In this document: one piece after another, positions 36,872-46,034 of the stretch
Layout of the letters: each line of letters opens with the position of its first letter
Numbering within the stretch: position 1 is the first letter of the stretch
From: Puniceicoccaceae bacterium
GTDB taxonomy: Bacteria > Verrucomicrobiota > Verrucomicrobiae > Opitutales > Coraliomargaritaceae
Assembly: GCA_902516225.1 (NCBI GenBank)
Contig: CABXXS010000001.1
Coordinates: 1-64,000 of the forward strand
Reading direction: 5' to 3'
DNA: 64,000 nt
The notes under the pieces: generated by a model
What the model was told of the DNA's origin: nothing
The model's database searches: none
Seen by the model: the letters and a program-made list of their open reading frames with translations, nothing else
Translations under genes and position numbers: made by a program

Positions 36872-38587
36872 CTAGCGAACCTCTACGCTCATACGCGCTT
36901 CTACCGGTGGGTTTATCCCATCGCAGACACTTACAGTGAATTCGTGCTCTCCGATTTCTGCGGCAGTTGGCATCCCTTCAAAGCGTCCGTAGCTAGGATT
37001 AGTTAATTGAAGCCACTGCGCCCCAGAAACCTTGGCGTAGACAAGACCGTCTCCTTCGAGATCGGTCACCCGAAAGTTAACGTATGTGCTGTAGGCTTCC
37101 CCCACCTTAGCCGGTTTTTGCGAAAAGCTCCTAGTCTTCCAATTTGGAGGCTTATTTCCCTCGATCATATCCTGCGCGGTTTTAGAATTAGCATAAGTGG
37201 TATCGGCATCGCTTATGTTCTGCCGATGTAGCCCCAATAGCCCAGACAGCCGTGCCTTCGCAGGGGCATATTTAGAATCTTTGGCGCGGTTCACGTTCTC
37301 ATCTAAATCATTGTCATGGTCGTAGAGCATTTCGGCACCTCCAGGCCACTGTGCATAACTTAGGTTTTTTGTTTTTACGGCTTCCCCGCTTTGGTAACGG
37401 CTGAAAATTGCTTGTTTAAATTCTGCGTTGGGATTTTTTAGTACCGGTACGAGGCTACGCCCCTGCAAGTGATCTGGGGCTTCAATGCCTGCTAGCTCGC
37501 AAAGCGTTGGATAAATGTCGACGAATTCTACTAGAGCAGAGCTTCTTTGCCCCGATTTGTACCCCGGCGCTCGTAAAATTAGCGGTGCATTCAAAGAGGT
37601 CCTGAATAAAGCATGTTTACACCATAGAGTGTGTTCGCCGAGTTGCCATCCGTGATCACCCCATAATATTACAATAGTATTCTCGCTCATGCCAAGACGG
37701 TCCAGGCAGTCGAGTATTTTGCCGATCATGGCATCGGCATAAGAGACGCTAGCATAATAACCATGAATTAGATGAAGAGCTAACTCATTCGAGACAGCAC
37801 CTTTCTGGGGAACCCCTCCATATTGCCCGCGCAATTCATTCCAATTGTGCAGGGCTTGTCGCGGCGCACCTTCTGGCACATAATAATTATCAGGTAAAGA
37901 TAGAGATGCTCGATCGTAGAGATCCCAGTACTTAGTTGGCGCATTAAAGGGAAGGTGTGGCTTACTAAATCCTGCGGCGATAAAGAAGGGGCTACCCTCT
38001 GCCTTGGCGCGCTCAAGGTCGCGGATTACTTTTTCTGCGGTTTTGCCATCCGGGTATGCATTATCTGGGACATCCGCGGCTTCGAAAGGTGGTTGTTCTT
38101 TGTGTGGTAGAGCTATATTTTCAGACCGAACATACTGGCGGAAAGTCCCCGGGTGACTAATCTCAGCCCAAGACCTCTCGAAGTCATCCTTTTGGTGATA
38201 AATTTTACCATTTGAAATAGTGGTATAGCCGTGCTCTTGTAACCAACCAGGGAGATCGTAGATTCCGCGCACCTCCATATCCGCCTTCGTATGATAATTC
38301 AGGAAGCGTTGACGGGTCGGATAGAGCCCCGTCATAAGACTTGCTCGGGAGGCCCCGCAAACAGGCACTTGACAATAGGCCTCCTTAAATACCGTCCCAG
38401 AAGCAGCTAGGCGGTCGATATTGGGCGAAACAATTTGTGTGTTCCCGTAGCAACCCAATTCTGGGCGCAAGTCATCGACAGCAATAAACAGGATATTTGG
38501 AGTAGATCCACTTACGCTCGCTCCAATGAATGCGAGCGCACCGAAGAAGGCGGGTAGCAGGCGTATATTTTTAGGAATATTTTTCAT
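36872..38587 (-). CDS. Sulfatase with CGASR motif and C-terminal Ig-like domain
   Basis: A 571-residue exported sulfatase, signal peptide about 1-28. Blocks: [19 protein letters not shown] (metal pair D38/D39), activation motif CGASR (C77), where Ala replaces the usual Pro, [38 protein letters not shown], and [22 protein letters not shown]. The sulfatase core ends around [13 protein letters not shown] (about residue 435). The last about 70 residues, from [11 protein letters not shown] to [10 protein letters not shown], are a putative Ig-like (cadherin/He_PIG-type) domain, possibly for carbohydrate or surface contact. Its ATG overlaps the upstream sulfatase stop by four bases. CxAxR sulfatases in the iduronate-2-sulfatase-like class are known and should still be matured by the formylglycine-generating enzyme (established for the family). 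Confidence 0.86.
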   Translation of the reverse strand: MKNIPKNIRLLPAFFGALAFIGASVSGSTPNILFIAVDDLRPELGCYGNTQIVSPNIDRLAASGTVFKEAYCQVPVCGASRASLMTGLYPTRQRFLNYHTKADMEVRGIYDLPGWLQEHGYTTISNGKIYHQKDDFERSWAEISHPGTFRQYVRSENIALPHKEQPPFEAADVPDNAYPDGKTAEKVIRDLERAKAEGSPFFIAAGFSKPHLPFNAPTKYWDLYDRASLSLPDNYYVPEGAPRQALHNWNELRGQYGGVPQKGAVSNELALHLIHGYYASVSYADAMIGKILDCLDRLGMSENTIVILWGDHGWQLGEHTLWCKHALFRTSLNAPLILRAPGYKSGQRSSALVEFVDIYPTLCELAGIEAPDHLQGRSLVPVLKNPNAEFKQAIFSRYQSGEAVKTKNLSYAQWPGGAEMLYDHDNDLDENVNRAKDSKYAPAKARLSGLLGLHRQNISDADTTYANSKTAQDMIEGNKPPNWKTRSFSQKPAKVGEAYSTYVNFRVTDLEGDGLVYAKVSGAQWLQLTNPSYGRFEGMPTAAEIGEHEFTVSVCDGINPPVEARMSVEVR

Positions 38588-40059
38588 ATTTTAGACTTAA
38601 CTTCGTGTGCATCCCCAGAGCCGATATTAGGTAGTGGCTTACCGGTCTCAAGGTAATGTTTGTAAGGCATCTGATTATAGCTGCGGATCTCAGCGGCTAC
38701 CTTGGGGTCACTGCGATCGGGCCAAGGATTATGTTCGAGAATTTTCATTAGCCTTTTGTGGGCATCTCTAGCGGCGGGCGAGGAAGTATCCTCGACCTGT
38801 TTGTATTTGGAGCGTATGTGTTCCCCATTACTGAAGTAGAGTCGCCCTTTATCAGAACCATAAACTGGATCCACTGCTTCTAAGACCCAGTCACGTGTTC
38901 GTGCCATGCGGGCAGTAGCAATGTAACTTAAGATCCAATCACGGTGTTGATCCTGCTCCCCACTTAAAAAGGGGCGCAGGCTTTTCCCGTCTAGGGCATA
39001 GCCATCCGGTAGTTGGCTCCCTGAGAAATCCACGAAGGTGGGGAAGAGGTCGGAAAACTCCACTAATTCCTTGGTCGCCCCTCGCACTTTAACAATCCCA
39101 GGGGCACTGATAATCAGGGGGACTCTTGGTCCGTCTTCGGTCGCATGCATCTTCATACCATGGGCGGAATCACCATTGTCTGAGGCGAAGATAACAATAG
39201 TATTCTCACGCAGACCTAGGTCTTCAAGCGCTTGAGTTAGTCTGCCGATGGTCTGATCAATATAAACTATCATATCAGCGACTGAACCACCCGTGTTACT
39301 GCCACGGCTACCCTTAGAAGGCATCGTAGGTAGCCCCCCGCCTGCTATATCGTGCACTAAATTTAGGGGATAATAAGCCAGAAAAGATTCCTGCTTGTTG
39401 CGCTTTATAAAATCGATTAGGTAATTTGTGAAAATATCAGGGCCGAAATCTCCAGGACCTGTTTCGAGCAGTGCTCCATCTTGAATGATGCATGGGTGCC
39501 AGTAGCGCGAGGGAATCCTTGGAGCATTGGGAAAGTTGTACCTACCTTCATAAAGGCCAGTAAATACAGCGCCTTCTGGAATGGCACTTGGCTGATCTGC
39601 GCGGTGGCAGAATTCATCGAAGCCGACAGAGCCATCGACCTTTCCTCCTAGAGCCATATTGTTGCCGATCAGAGCAGTACGGTAGCCGTTCTCACGTAGC
39701 GCTTGAGCAAAGGTCAGATGACGCGTGGTCCAATTATAACGCTCACTTCTATTATCATTGATGCGAAGATCGTTGTGCCAGACTCCTGTGCGAAATGGGT
39801 ATCGCCCTGTTGTGAGCAGTGCCCTGGATGAAGAACACATTGGAGTTGCCCATGCGGTAAGAAATTGGACTCCTGTGCTCGCTAATCGATCTATATTTGG
39901 GGTCGGCGCGGCGCTAGCGTCATAACAACTAAAATTCTCAGGACTAAGATCATCAATGACGATCACAATAAAGTTGGGTCGCTCGGCATTAGCGTTCGCA
40001 AAGCCATGGGCAAATAAAATTCCAGCGAGCAGGAAGAGGGTGATTTTTACAGCGTTCAT
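38584..40059 (-). CDS. Sulfatase with CSSSR motif
   Basis: A 491-residue exported sulfatase, signal peptide about 1-25 (VKITLFLLAGILFAHGFANA). The metal pair lies in FIVIVIDDLSPENFSCYDA (D36/D37). The activation motif is CSSSR (C75), Ser in place of Pro, followed by ALLTTGRYPFRTGVWHND. Further blocks are ALIGNNMALGG (where most relatives have a GKWH-like lysine block), SFLAYYPLNLVHDI, VIFASDNGDSAHGMKMHATEDGPRVPL and a closing YNQMPYKHYLETG. The GK catalytic lysine position reads 'IGNN', so the active site may differ (needs alignment). It overlaps the next sulfatase by four bases and follows the GH-A-like gene by 20. Confidence 0.83.
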   Translation of the reverse strand: MNAVKITLFLLAGILFAHGFANANAERPNFIVIVIDDLSPENFSCYDASAAPTPNIDRLASTGVQFLTAWATPMCSSSRALLTTGRYPFRTGVWHNDLRINDNRSERYNWTTRHLTFAQALRENGYRTALIGNNMALGGKVDGSVGFDEFCHRADQPSAIPEGAVFTGLYEGRYNFPNAPRIPSRYWHPCIIQDGALLETGPGDFGPDIFTNYLIDFIKRNKQESFLAYYPLNLVHDIAGGGLPTMPSKGSRGSNTGGSVADMIVYIDQTIGRLTQALEDLGLRENTIVIFASDNGDSAHGMKMHATEDGPRVPLIISAPGIVKVRGATKELVEFSDLFPTFVDFSGSQLPDGYALDGKSLRPFLSGEQDQHRDWILSYIATARMARTRDWVLEAVDPVYGSDKGRLYFSNGEHIRSKYKQVEDTSSPAARDAHKRLMKILEHNPWPDRSDPKVAAEIRSYNQMPYKHYLETGKPLPNIGSGDAHEVKSKI

Positions 40060-40079
40060 TTGTTTGTGAATCTCATATT

Positions 40080-41270
40080 TTAGTTAGTACTTTTTATACC
40101 GTCAGCAAATGTTTCTAACGCGGATGCATTTGCAGTGGTTATGGCAGCTTCTAACACCTTGTATGCGGAGCCATCTTCGCGCAAGATACCTTGCTTGAGT
40201 ACCCCTGGGTACTCGTTGTAGCGATCAATATATTGGCAACGATGATACCCAATTATATAGGGCTTAGCTACGGCAGCGGCTACATAGTTGCGATACATCT
40301 CGGCAACAGCGCTTTCGCTCTCTAATTGCTTCCACATCGTCTCGCTATACTCTGGGGTGGGGAAGCTACACTGATGGTCGCAAATGATGATGGGTTTCTC
40401 GTAAGAAGCATAGAGTGCGTTGAAGTATTCCTCCTCGAATTGGTCATTTCCTGGCTGGATAGATAAGACATCGATATATGGCATAGCTGCCTCTAAAACT
40501 ACTTGGGGATGATCGTTCATCAAGTAACGCTCCCCAAAGATTAAAGCATTTGGGTGTAAGCGCCGAGTTGCCTCACCAATTAGTTTGTAATGTTCTTTTG
40601 CGATTATTCCGAGAAAGCCCTCATCGGTGGCCGGGACGCCGTCTTGCGCGCAATCTGTAAGATAGCGCGCATAGCGAATCCTTCCAGGTGCTTCCTCCGG
40701 AAGTTCACGAATTGCGAGCACCCAATTAGTTCCGCGCGTATGCAAGGAGCGCTCTAAGTCCCACTGGGGAGTGTCTGTCCAGTAGTAGCCGATTAGATTC
40801 GGGTTTTTATTATTGCGGCACATCCATTGTAGTTTTTTCAACTTCTCAGCCTGCACTTCCGGATCAAAGACATCCGGGTAGAAGAATTCGTCATCTGAGA
40901 GGTAATTAGAATTACGCTCTAAGAACGAGTCTTCCATATAGGCAATGAGTGAGTAGATCTCTTTTGGTGAGCCGTAACCTGCGGTGTTGTAGCTCCAAGC
41001 CTTTAAATCAGCGACTGCGGCGCTTGAATAGGCGTCCCAACTGCCTTTAAAAGTTTCATCGAGGAGGTCGTGTTTGGCGTCCTCTTGTACCGCATTGATA
41101 TGATTGATCCCAAGTGTGAAAAACGGAGCTCCGCTGGGGTCGACCAAGGTGTGACGCCCTTGGATTTTATCCAAGTGGAAATAGCCTTCGACACTAGAGC
41201 CATTAGCGGCGCCTGTGGTTGTTGATAAAGTAAAGGTAGCCATGATAAGTCTTAAAATTTTAGTTTTCAT
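40080..41270 (-). CDS. GH-A-like TIM-barrel glycoside hydrolase (agarase/GH50-like)
   Basis: A 396-residue exported protein, signal peptide about 1-22. It begins GYFHLDKIQGRHTLVDPSGAPFFTLGINHIN, an opening typical of agarase/GH50-like and related clan GH-A proteins. Barrel blocks include WSYNTAGYGSPKEI, NPNLIGYYWTDTPQWD, HPNALIFGERYLMND (Glu, candidate acid/base), YIDVLSIQPG, and KPIIICDHQCSFPTPEYS, where relatives usually have a nucleophile Glu at the strand end but here Asp-His is seen. A late block PYIIGYHRCQYIDRYN is also typical. It overlaps the upstream sulfatase stop by four bases. The family is not certain, and the Glu-to-Asp change, if real, would alter or remove hydrolase activity. 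Confidence 0.65.
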   Translation of the reverse strand: MKTKILRLIMATFTLSTTTGAANGSSVEGYFHLDKIQGRHTLVDPSGAPFFTLGINHINAVQEDAKHDLLDETFKGSWDAYSSAAVADLKAWSYNTAGYGSPKEIYSLIAYMEDSFLERNSNYLSDDEFFYPDVFDPEVQAEKLKKLQWMCRNNKNPNLIGYYWTDTPQWDLERSLHTRGTNWVLAIRELPEEAPGRIRYARYLTDCAQDGVPATDEGFLGIIAKEHYKLIGEATRRLHPNALIFGERYLMNDHPQVVLEAAMPYIDVLSIQPGNDQFEEEYFNALYASYEKPIIICDHQCSFPTPEYSETMWKQLESESAVAEMYRNYVAAAVAKPYIIGYHRCQYIDRYNEYPGVLKQGILREDGSAYKVLEAAITTANASALETFADGIKSTN

Positions 41271-42598
41271 TTTATTCGCGCGGCATCGTGTTCTTTAATG
41301 AGCTTCGCCATCACGTTCCTCAATTTAGTGAGTTCGCTATCTGATAAATCTTCTTTGAGGGGGGTTGTTTCTAAGAGGTCGGCACTAAGGTCATAGAAGT
41401 CGCCATTTCGATAAAGTTTGTAGCGGGTGCTACGCGCCCATGAAATATCGCTGATATTAGGATATTTCTTTTCCATGAATTTGGGAACCGCATACCAGCA
41501 GTAGCTTAATTTTCTTGATGTTCCCAATTCGCCATTAAGTTGCGGAAAAAAACTTCGGCCGTTGAAGCCTGCTTTTTGGTCGGGGGTTATTCCCGCAATC
41601 TCACAGAAAGTCGGCAAAAAATCACTGAAGTCGATAAGCCCAGTATTCACTGCGCCACCCGTAATTCCAGGCCCTTTTACTATCAAGGGGACATGCGTTC
41701 CTGCATTAGTAGTTTGTCCTTTTCCCCCACGCACCCCATGCCCTGCGATTTGTGAAACTGTATTTCCCAAGCTACCATTATCGGCAGTAAAGATGATATA
41801 GGTCTGCTCGCTTAGACCCGCTGCCTTAACTTGGGCCACCACTCGGCCTAACATCTTGTCAGTATAATGCACCATGTCGTCAAAGTAATCGGTATCCATG
41901 CTACCACGCTTTGCGCCAGGGCTTTTAGGATCCCAATCTCTAGAGTCTGGATTTGGCACAAAAGGCGAGTGGGGCAGTAGCATGGGGTAATAAACTAGGA
42001 ATGACCTATCTTTATTTTCATTTATGAATTGCTCGATGTAATCTACCAATAAATCTGGCCCGAATTCCCCGTTATGATAATCTTCCTCAGTTCCATTGCG
42101 TTCTAGTTGAGGATTTTCGTAACGCGTGTCGGTTTGCGTTTCATTGCTGAAATTGCTACGGGTATGCTGCCACAATAATGACTGATCAAAGCCGAAATGC
42201 CGCGGGGCATCGTGGGTCTGCCCAAGCTGCCATTTACCTACAATACAGGTGGCATATCCCGCTTCCTTCAAAAGATGCGCAAAGGTTCTCTCGCCTCGCT
42301 TTAGTTGAGCAAAGCGCGTATAATTATATACATTATAGCGCCCTGTCATGATCTGTACTCTTGAAGGAGTGCAAGCGGGATTAGCATGGCACTGCTCAAA
42401 ACGCATTCCTTGGGCGCTGAGTTGGTCAATATTTGGGGTGGAGTAGGAGGTCCCACCGTTTGCGCCGATGCATTCATAGCCCATGTCATCTGCCATGATT
42501 AGAATGATGTTTGGCGACCGCACCTCGCCGGCTTCGGCGCAGCAGATCACCACGAGAATAAGCGCGCTTATTTTGAGCAAATGCTTCATGCGATTCAT
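41267..42598 (-). CDS. Arylsulfatase A-like sulfatase
   Basis: A 443-residue exported sulfatase, signal peptide about 1-23. Blocks: NIILIMADDMGYECIGANGG (metal pair D37/D38), activation motif CTPSR (C76) with VQIMTGRYNVYNYTRF, ATCIVGKWQLGQTHD (the catalytic Lys/GKW block), FLVYYPMLLPHSPFVPNPD, and YIIFTADNGSLGNTVSQIAGHGVRGGKG (metal Asp/Asn). The ADDMGYE start and NVYNYTRF segment are typical of a subgroup of compact arylsulfatases in marine Verrucomicrobia and Planctomycetes. It is flanked by four-base overlaps: its start with the GH10 stop, its stop with the GH-A-like start. It would act in the periplasm alongside the xylanase. Confidence 0.87.
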   Translation of the reverse strand: MNRMKHLLKISALILVVICCAEAGEVRSPNIILIMADDMGYECIGANGGTSYSTPNIDQLSAQGMRFEQCHANPACTPSRVQIMTGRYNVYNYTRFAQLKRGERTFAHLLKEAGYATCIVGKWQLGQTHDAPRHFGFDQSLLWQHTRSNFSNETQTDTRYENPQLERNGTEEDYHNGEFGPDLLVDYIEQFINENKDRSFLVYYPMLLPHSPFVPNPDSRDWDPKSPGAKRGSMDTDYFDDMVHYTDKMLGRVVAQVKAAGLSEQTYIIFTADNGSLGNTVSQIAGHGVRGGKGQTTNAGTHVPLIVKGPGITGGAVNTGLIDFSDFLPTFCEIAGITPDQKAGFNGRSFFPQLNGELGTSRKLSYCWYAVPKFMEKKYPNISDISWARSTRYKLYRNGDFYDLSADLLETTPLKEDLSDSELTKLRNVMAKLIKEHDAARIK

Positions 42599-43965
42599 TC
42601 TGCTTTAAGGTTCAAAGTAAGTGGCTCTTCCATGCCGCGCTCTAAGTCAAATTCTGCTCGGTAATTCTGCCCCTTGTGGGTTATCTTTAGTGTATAATCT
42701 CCGTAGAATCCGCGGCCCTGCAAGCTACTTGTAAGATCAAGCGTGCCTTTGATGCGAGTGCGCCACTGTTCGTTGATTAGATTATCGAGCACTTTGTAAA
42801 CTGGTTTAGGATTACCTTCTGTGTTTAACAACCCTGCTGGCATGCCCCGCCACGGTTCAACGTCTGTGATGGTCCACCAAATTATAGCTTCTACTGCAGG
42901 ATGACTGAATGCTAGCGTGTAGAAGTCGCGCGTAAGCTCTGCTTGGTAGCGCTCTAATTCTGGGGTACTGGGAAGCGTCGGACGATCCTTTCCTTTAGCA
43001 TCATAAGCATCCACTTTGTCCTTCCAAGCGTTATAGCTATCCCAGTCGCTAAAACGCTCGCAACTCAGAATGCTGATCTCTGATAGATGAAGGGGCTTCC
43101 CAAAACGGCCATAGGTTTCCAGCGCCTTCCAGAGACGATCTTCATCAATAGTGTCCATCTCTGTGTGCATGTGAGTCTGGATTCCTATCACCTCAAAATC
43201 AGCCCCTGCGGAGACGCAATGCTCGATTAACTCTTCATATTCTACGTCAAGATCTGTGTAGTGGTTGACAATGTAGCGCCCATTCGGGTGACTCGAGCGA
43301 GCAGTGCGGAGCATTTTTTCAGTTACTTCTGAGGGGCCTCCCACCGATTCGAACCAGCGCCGCACACCCTCTTTTTTGTTACGCCATTTGATCCCAGGGG
43401 CCTCATTGTAGACATCCCACTCATCGATCTCTGGGAAGTTTGTTAATAAGCGATCTACATGACTTACGATGTCCGCTTCGATATCCGTCGTATCTCGTTC
43501 GGAGTCTGTCATGAAATCAGGCAATACTTCGTGCCACATTAGAGGATGCCCGCGAAGAGTCATCCCCTGCGACTTTGCCCAATTAAGTTTTTCCCTAGAA
43601 TCAGGGTTATAGCTCCAACCGCCAGGCTTTTTCTCATGGACGGCCCAATAAAAATCAATCGTGGCATAATTAAACAACTTCGCAAACTGCGCTTTGAAAT
43701 CGTCATACCAATCTTGTTTTGGAGCCTGCCAATCAGAGGCTAAGGATCCACCAAAGCGAAACGAATGGCCGGTTTGCTCCAGTTGATAGCTAGCACCGCT
43801 CTTCAGAGGTGAGCCATCTGGTAGGAGCAATCGTAGGTCGAAATCGCCCATTCGGTGCGCAGCAATTCGCTCGCGCGCTCCCGCCAGTTCCCATGGCTGA
43901 TGCATAGCAGCACGCAGGTTCGAGGAGATAATTAATACACAGACAAGTATAGAGAAGAGTTTCAT
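42595..43965 (-). CDS. Endo-beta-1,4-xylanase, GH10
   Basis: A 456-residue exported GH10 enzyme cutting xylan backbones. ATG 43965 gives the signal peptide KLFSILVCVLIISSNLRA and a four-base overlap with the upstream GHL6-type gene; an earlier in-frame start at 43995 would hide the signal. The barrel shows FRFGGSLASDW, WAVHEKKPGGWSYNPDSREKLNWA, MTLRGHPLMWHE, the acid/base motif EWDVYNEAP (E188), IGIQTHMH and the nucleophile motif PLHLSEISI (E296), and finally AIIWWTITDVEPWRG. A small beta segment from about residue 395 (RIKGTLDLTSSLQGRGFYGDY) closes it. GH10 can also attack beta-1,3/1,4 mixed xylans. Its neighbours (GH52, sulfatases, XylR) make a sulfated xylan the probable target. Confidence 0.9.
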   Translation of the reverse strand: MKLFSILVCVLIISSNLRAAMHQPWELAGARERIAAHRMGDFDLRLLLPDGSPLKSGASYQLEQTGHSFRFGGSLASDWQAPKQDWYDDFKAQFAKLFNYATIDFYWAVHEKKPGGWSYNPDSREKLNWAKSQGMTLRGHPLMWHEVLPDFMTDSERDTTDIEADIVSHVDRLLTNFPEIDEWDVYNEAPGIKWRNKKEGVRRWFESVGGPSEVTEKMLRTARSSHPNGRYIVNHYTDLDVEYEELIEHCVSAGADFEVIGIQTHMHTEMDTIDEDRLWKALETYGRFGKPLHLSEISILSCERFSDWDSYNAWKDKVDAYDAKGKDRPTLPSTPELERYQAELTRDFYTLAFSHPAVEAIIWWTITDVEPWRGMPAGLLNTEGNPKPVYKVLDNLINEQWRTRIKGTLDLTSSLQGRGFYGDYTLKITHKGQNYRAEFDLERGMEEPLTLNLKAE

Positions 43966-45971
43966 TCGTAGGTAAGCGCTACTGCGCAGTGACAAGAGAA
44001 TTTAGGAATTGTAACGGATGCTTTGCTGCCTTCCTGAGTGATTGGAAGATCAATACCTTCCGGGATAAGCGTTGCTGCAAGGATGGTTTCAGGAAGATCA
44101 ATCCGGAGTTTAATCTCATAGAGCGGGGGCATATCTTCGATGATCTCACAGTTCCCGCGCTGCATAGGCGGCGCGTAAAGAAGGTGCGCGATGTAGCGTT
44201 GTTCTTGAGCTTGATGCATGAATGCAAGGCGCCCCGCGCTAGGCAGCTGTGCTTCTATCATTGGGCGCTTGTGAACTAACTTCAAAACATTGATAAAGAG
44301 GTCGCGGTGCAAGCGGGCTCCGTGCTTAAGATACATCCAGTCTAATTCTGGCGCTATATAAATGATGTTACCCTTACGAATTATAGCTGGATGCTCGGAA
44401 GCTTCCAAGCGATGGGGCGTATTCTGGTGGGAGCAATACTGCCGTAGCGTACGACTGAAGTAAGGCTCGTGCAAGTGCGCGAGAATTTCGGTCCCGAGAT
44501 CTGGCTTGAATCTACGAGCTGGCTTGAAATTAAGGAATGGACTCTCGATTAGATCTGCCTGCAAATCTGGCCCAGCAAGGAGGTAATCTCGGTCATAATT
44601 TGCCTCGCCTATATACTCTGCGCCAATGTCTAAAAGAAGAGTTTCTCCGCTTTTATTCATTGCTCCAGCGCCCATTACGATCAATTGCCCTCCAGCGTCT
44701 GTGAAGCGGACCAGCGAAGCAGCGACTTTTTCGTCTAGGCAGGCAGAGCCAGGAATAAGAATAACGTCAAAGGCATTCAAATCCTTCGTAAAATTTGCGA
44801 TGTCGAAGTTAATTTGTTTTTCGAGTAGAATTTTGGCTAGGCCCTCGTCGTGGGATTCGCTAAAGGTGCGCCAAAACCCAAGTCTTGATGAGGGTACACC
44901 GCCGATTCCGTAGGCTTCGATCTTCTTCGCGTAGGTATATGCGTGCCCAATATTTTTATATGTAGCTAGGTCCATTTTCCCACTTGGGTGTAATTGGTCT
45001 CCAAAGTTACAAGCGGCTCCCCATGCGATCATAGAAGCGGCTTCGTAGCGTAGGGCTTCGGGGTGTTTAAAGCCGCCGAACTCGCCCCATGCCGTGTGGA
45101 ACTTACCACTCATCGCTGCAATGCTGTAGCCCGCACGAAGAAAATATTTTGATTGTAGGGGTAATTTATCGTAGCCGCCCCAAACTGTTGGTAAATCTTC
45201 CAAGTCTTGTACTGTATTATGTTTATACATCTTCTGGCGGAAATTAATGCCTCCTTCTATCGCGGTTGTTCCGTTAAAAAAAACACATGCATTTGGGTGG
45301 TAGCTTGCGATTAATTCCCGAAGGGCCAAGCAATGCGCTTTCATTTTACTGGCATAAAATGTTTCTACTGCCGCAGGATCTTCGAGATTAATCCCGGCCT
45401 CTTCCATACCATTACGGCAAGCCTCGCAAAAGCAGTGGCGATGCGCTTGATAAATATCGAACCAAAAACCATCGGGCTCATAGCGTTCGCACAATTCCGC
45501 TACTTGCGCTAAAACATGATCGTGATAGCCTGTATTAGGACAGAGGAATTTCCAATGGAAGTCTGGGAGTGGGTCATCTGGGGCTATGTCTTCGGGTAAG
45601 CTTCCGTTAGTTACAAAGTTTCCATCACGGTCCCTTACGCACCATTCAGGGTGCTCTTGCGCATCGTTTGCCGACCAGCCAAAAGTATAGTAAATCTGAG
45701 CCTTGACCCCAATTTCGGAGCAGGCTTCTAATTGCGCTCCGAGTAAGTCGATGTTTAAGTTCGGATGCATGCGCCCGATCTTTGTTGGGTAGTAGCTCCA
45801 GCTGTGGTGGCATTTAGCAAATAGATTGATGGAGTCTATTTGCCCCAGTTTTAGGGCTGCTTTAAAATCTTCTTTACTAAATGCATCTGCGATATTCTCG
45901 AGATGTTCAGAGGTATGAAAATCTAAGTGCACTTGGCGCTGGCCTACGAGAGCTACGGGCGAAGGACGCAT
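43962..45971 (-). CDS. GHL6-type hypothetical glycosyl hydrolase
   Basis: A 669-residue protein with no signal peptide that I can see, so it probably acts in the cytoplasm. The opening VHLDFHTSEHLENIADAFS and INLFAKCHHSWSYYPTKIG match the GHL6 (hypothetical glycosyl hydrolase 6) family, related to alpha-L-fucosidase/beta-galactosidase-like barrels. Next come QIYYTFGWSANDAQEHPEW, FWFDIYQAHRHCFCEACRNG (candidate catalytic Asp plus three Cys), and ACVFFNGTTAIEGG. Residues about 355-560 look like a beta-galactosidase trimerisation-type domain (DVILIPGSACLDEKVAASL), then a short C-terminal beta domain. It begins the ATGA-overlap chain with GH10. Activity on xylo-oligosaccharide side chains is inferred from context. 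Confidence 0.75.
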   Translation of the reverse strand: MRPSPVALVGQRQVHLDFHTSEHLENIADAFSKEDFKAALKLGQIDSINLFAKCHHSWSYYPTKIGRMHPNLNIDLLGAQLEACSEIGVKAQIYYTFGWSANDAQEHPEWCVRDRDGNFVTNGSLPEDIAPDDPLPDFHWKFLCPNTGYHDHVLAQVAELCERYEPDGFWFDIYQAHRHCFCEACRNGMEEAGINLEDPAAVETFYASKMKAHCLALRELIASYHPNACVFFNGTTAIEGGINFRQKMYKHNTVQDLEDLPTVWGGYDKLPLQSKYFLRAGYSIAAMSGKFHTAWGEFGGFKHPEALRYEAASMIAWGAACNFGDQLHPSGKMDLATYKNIGHAYTYAKKIEAYGIGGVPSSRLGFWRTFSESHDEGLAKILLEKQINFDIANFTKDLNAFDVILIPGSACLDEKVAASLVRFTDAGGQLIVMGAGAMNKSGETLLLDIGAEYIGEANYDRDYLLAGPDLQADLIESPFLNFKPARRFKPDLGTEILAHLHEPYFSRTLRQYCSHQNTPHRLEASEHPAIIRKGNIIYIAPELDWMYLKHGARLHRDLFINVLKLVHKRPMIEAQLPSAGRLAFMHQAQEQRYIAHLLYAPPMQRGNCEIIEDMPPLYEIKLRIDLPETILAATLIPEGIDLPITQEGSKASVTIPKFSCHCAVALTYE

Positions 45972-46034
45972 TGTGAGGTAGAGTTAAAAATAGTGAACCT
46001 TTAGTCTAAGATTGTAAAATATTTAAGCTCCGAG

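Noticed and set aside
43966..43995. Earlier start for the GH10 xylanase (and similar extended starts at 49684, 34362 and 4169)
   Set aside because: The extensions overlap the neighbouring genes or hide a signal peptide or conserved N-terminus. The downstream ATGs give normal N-termini and, for GH10, a four-base overlap.
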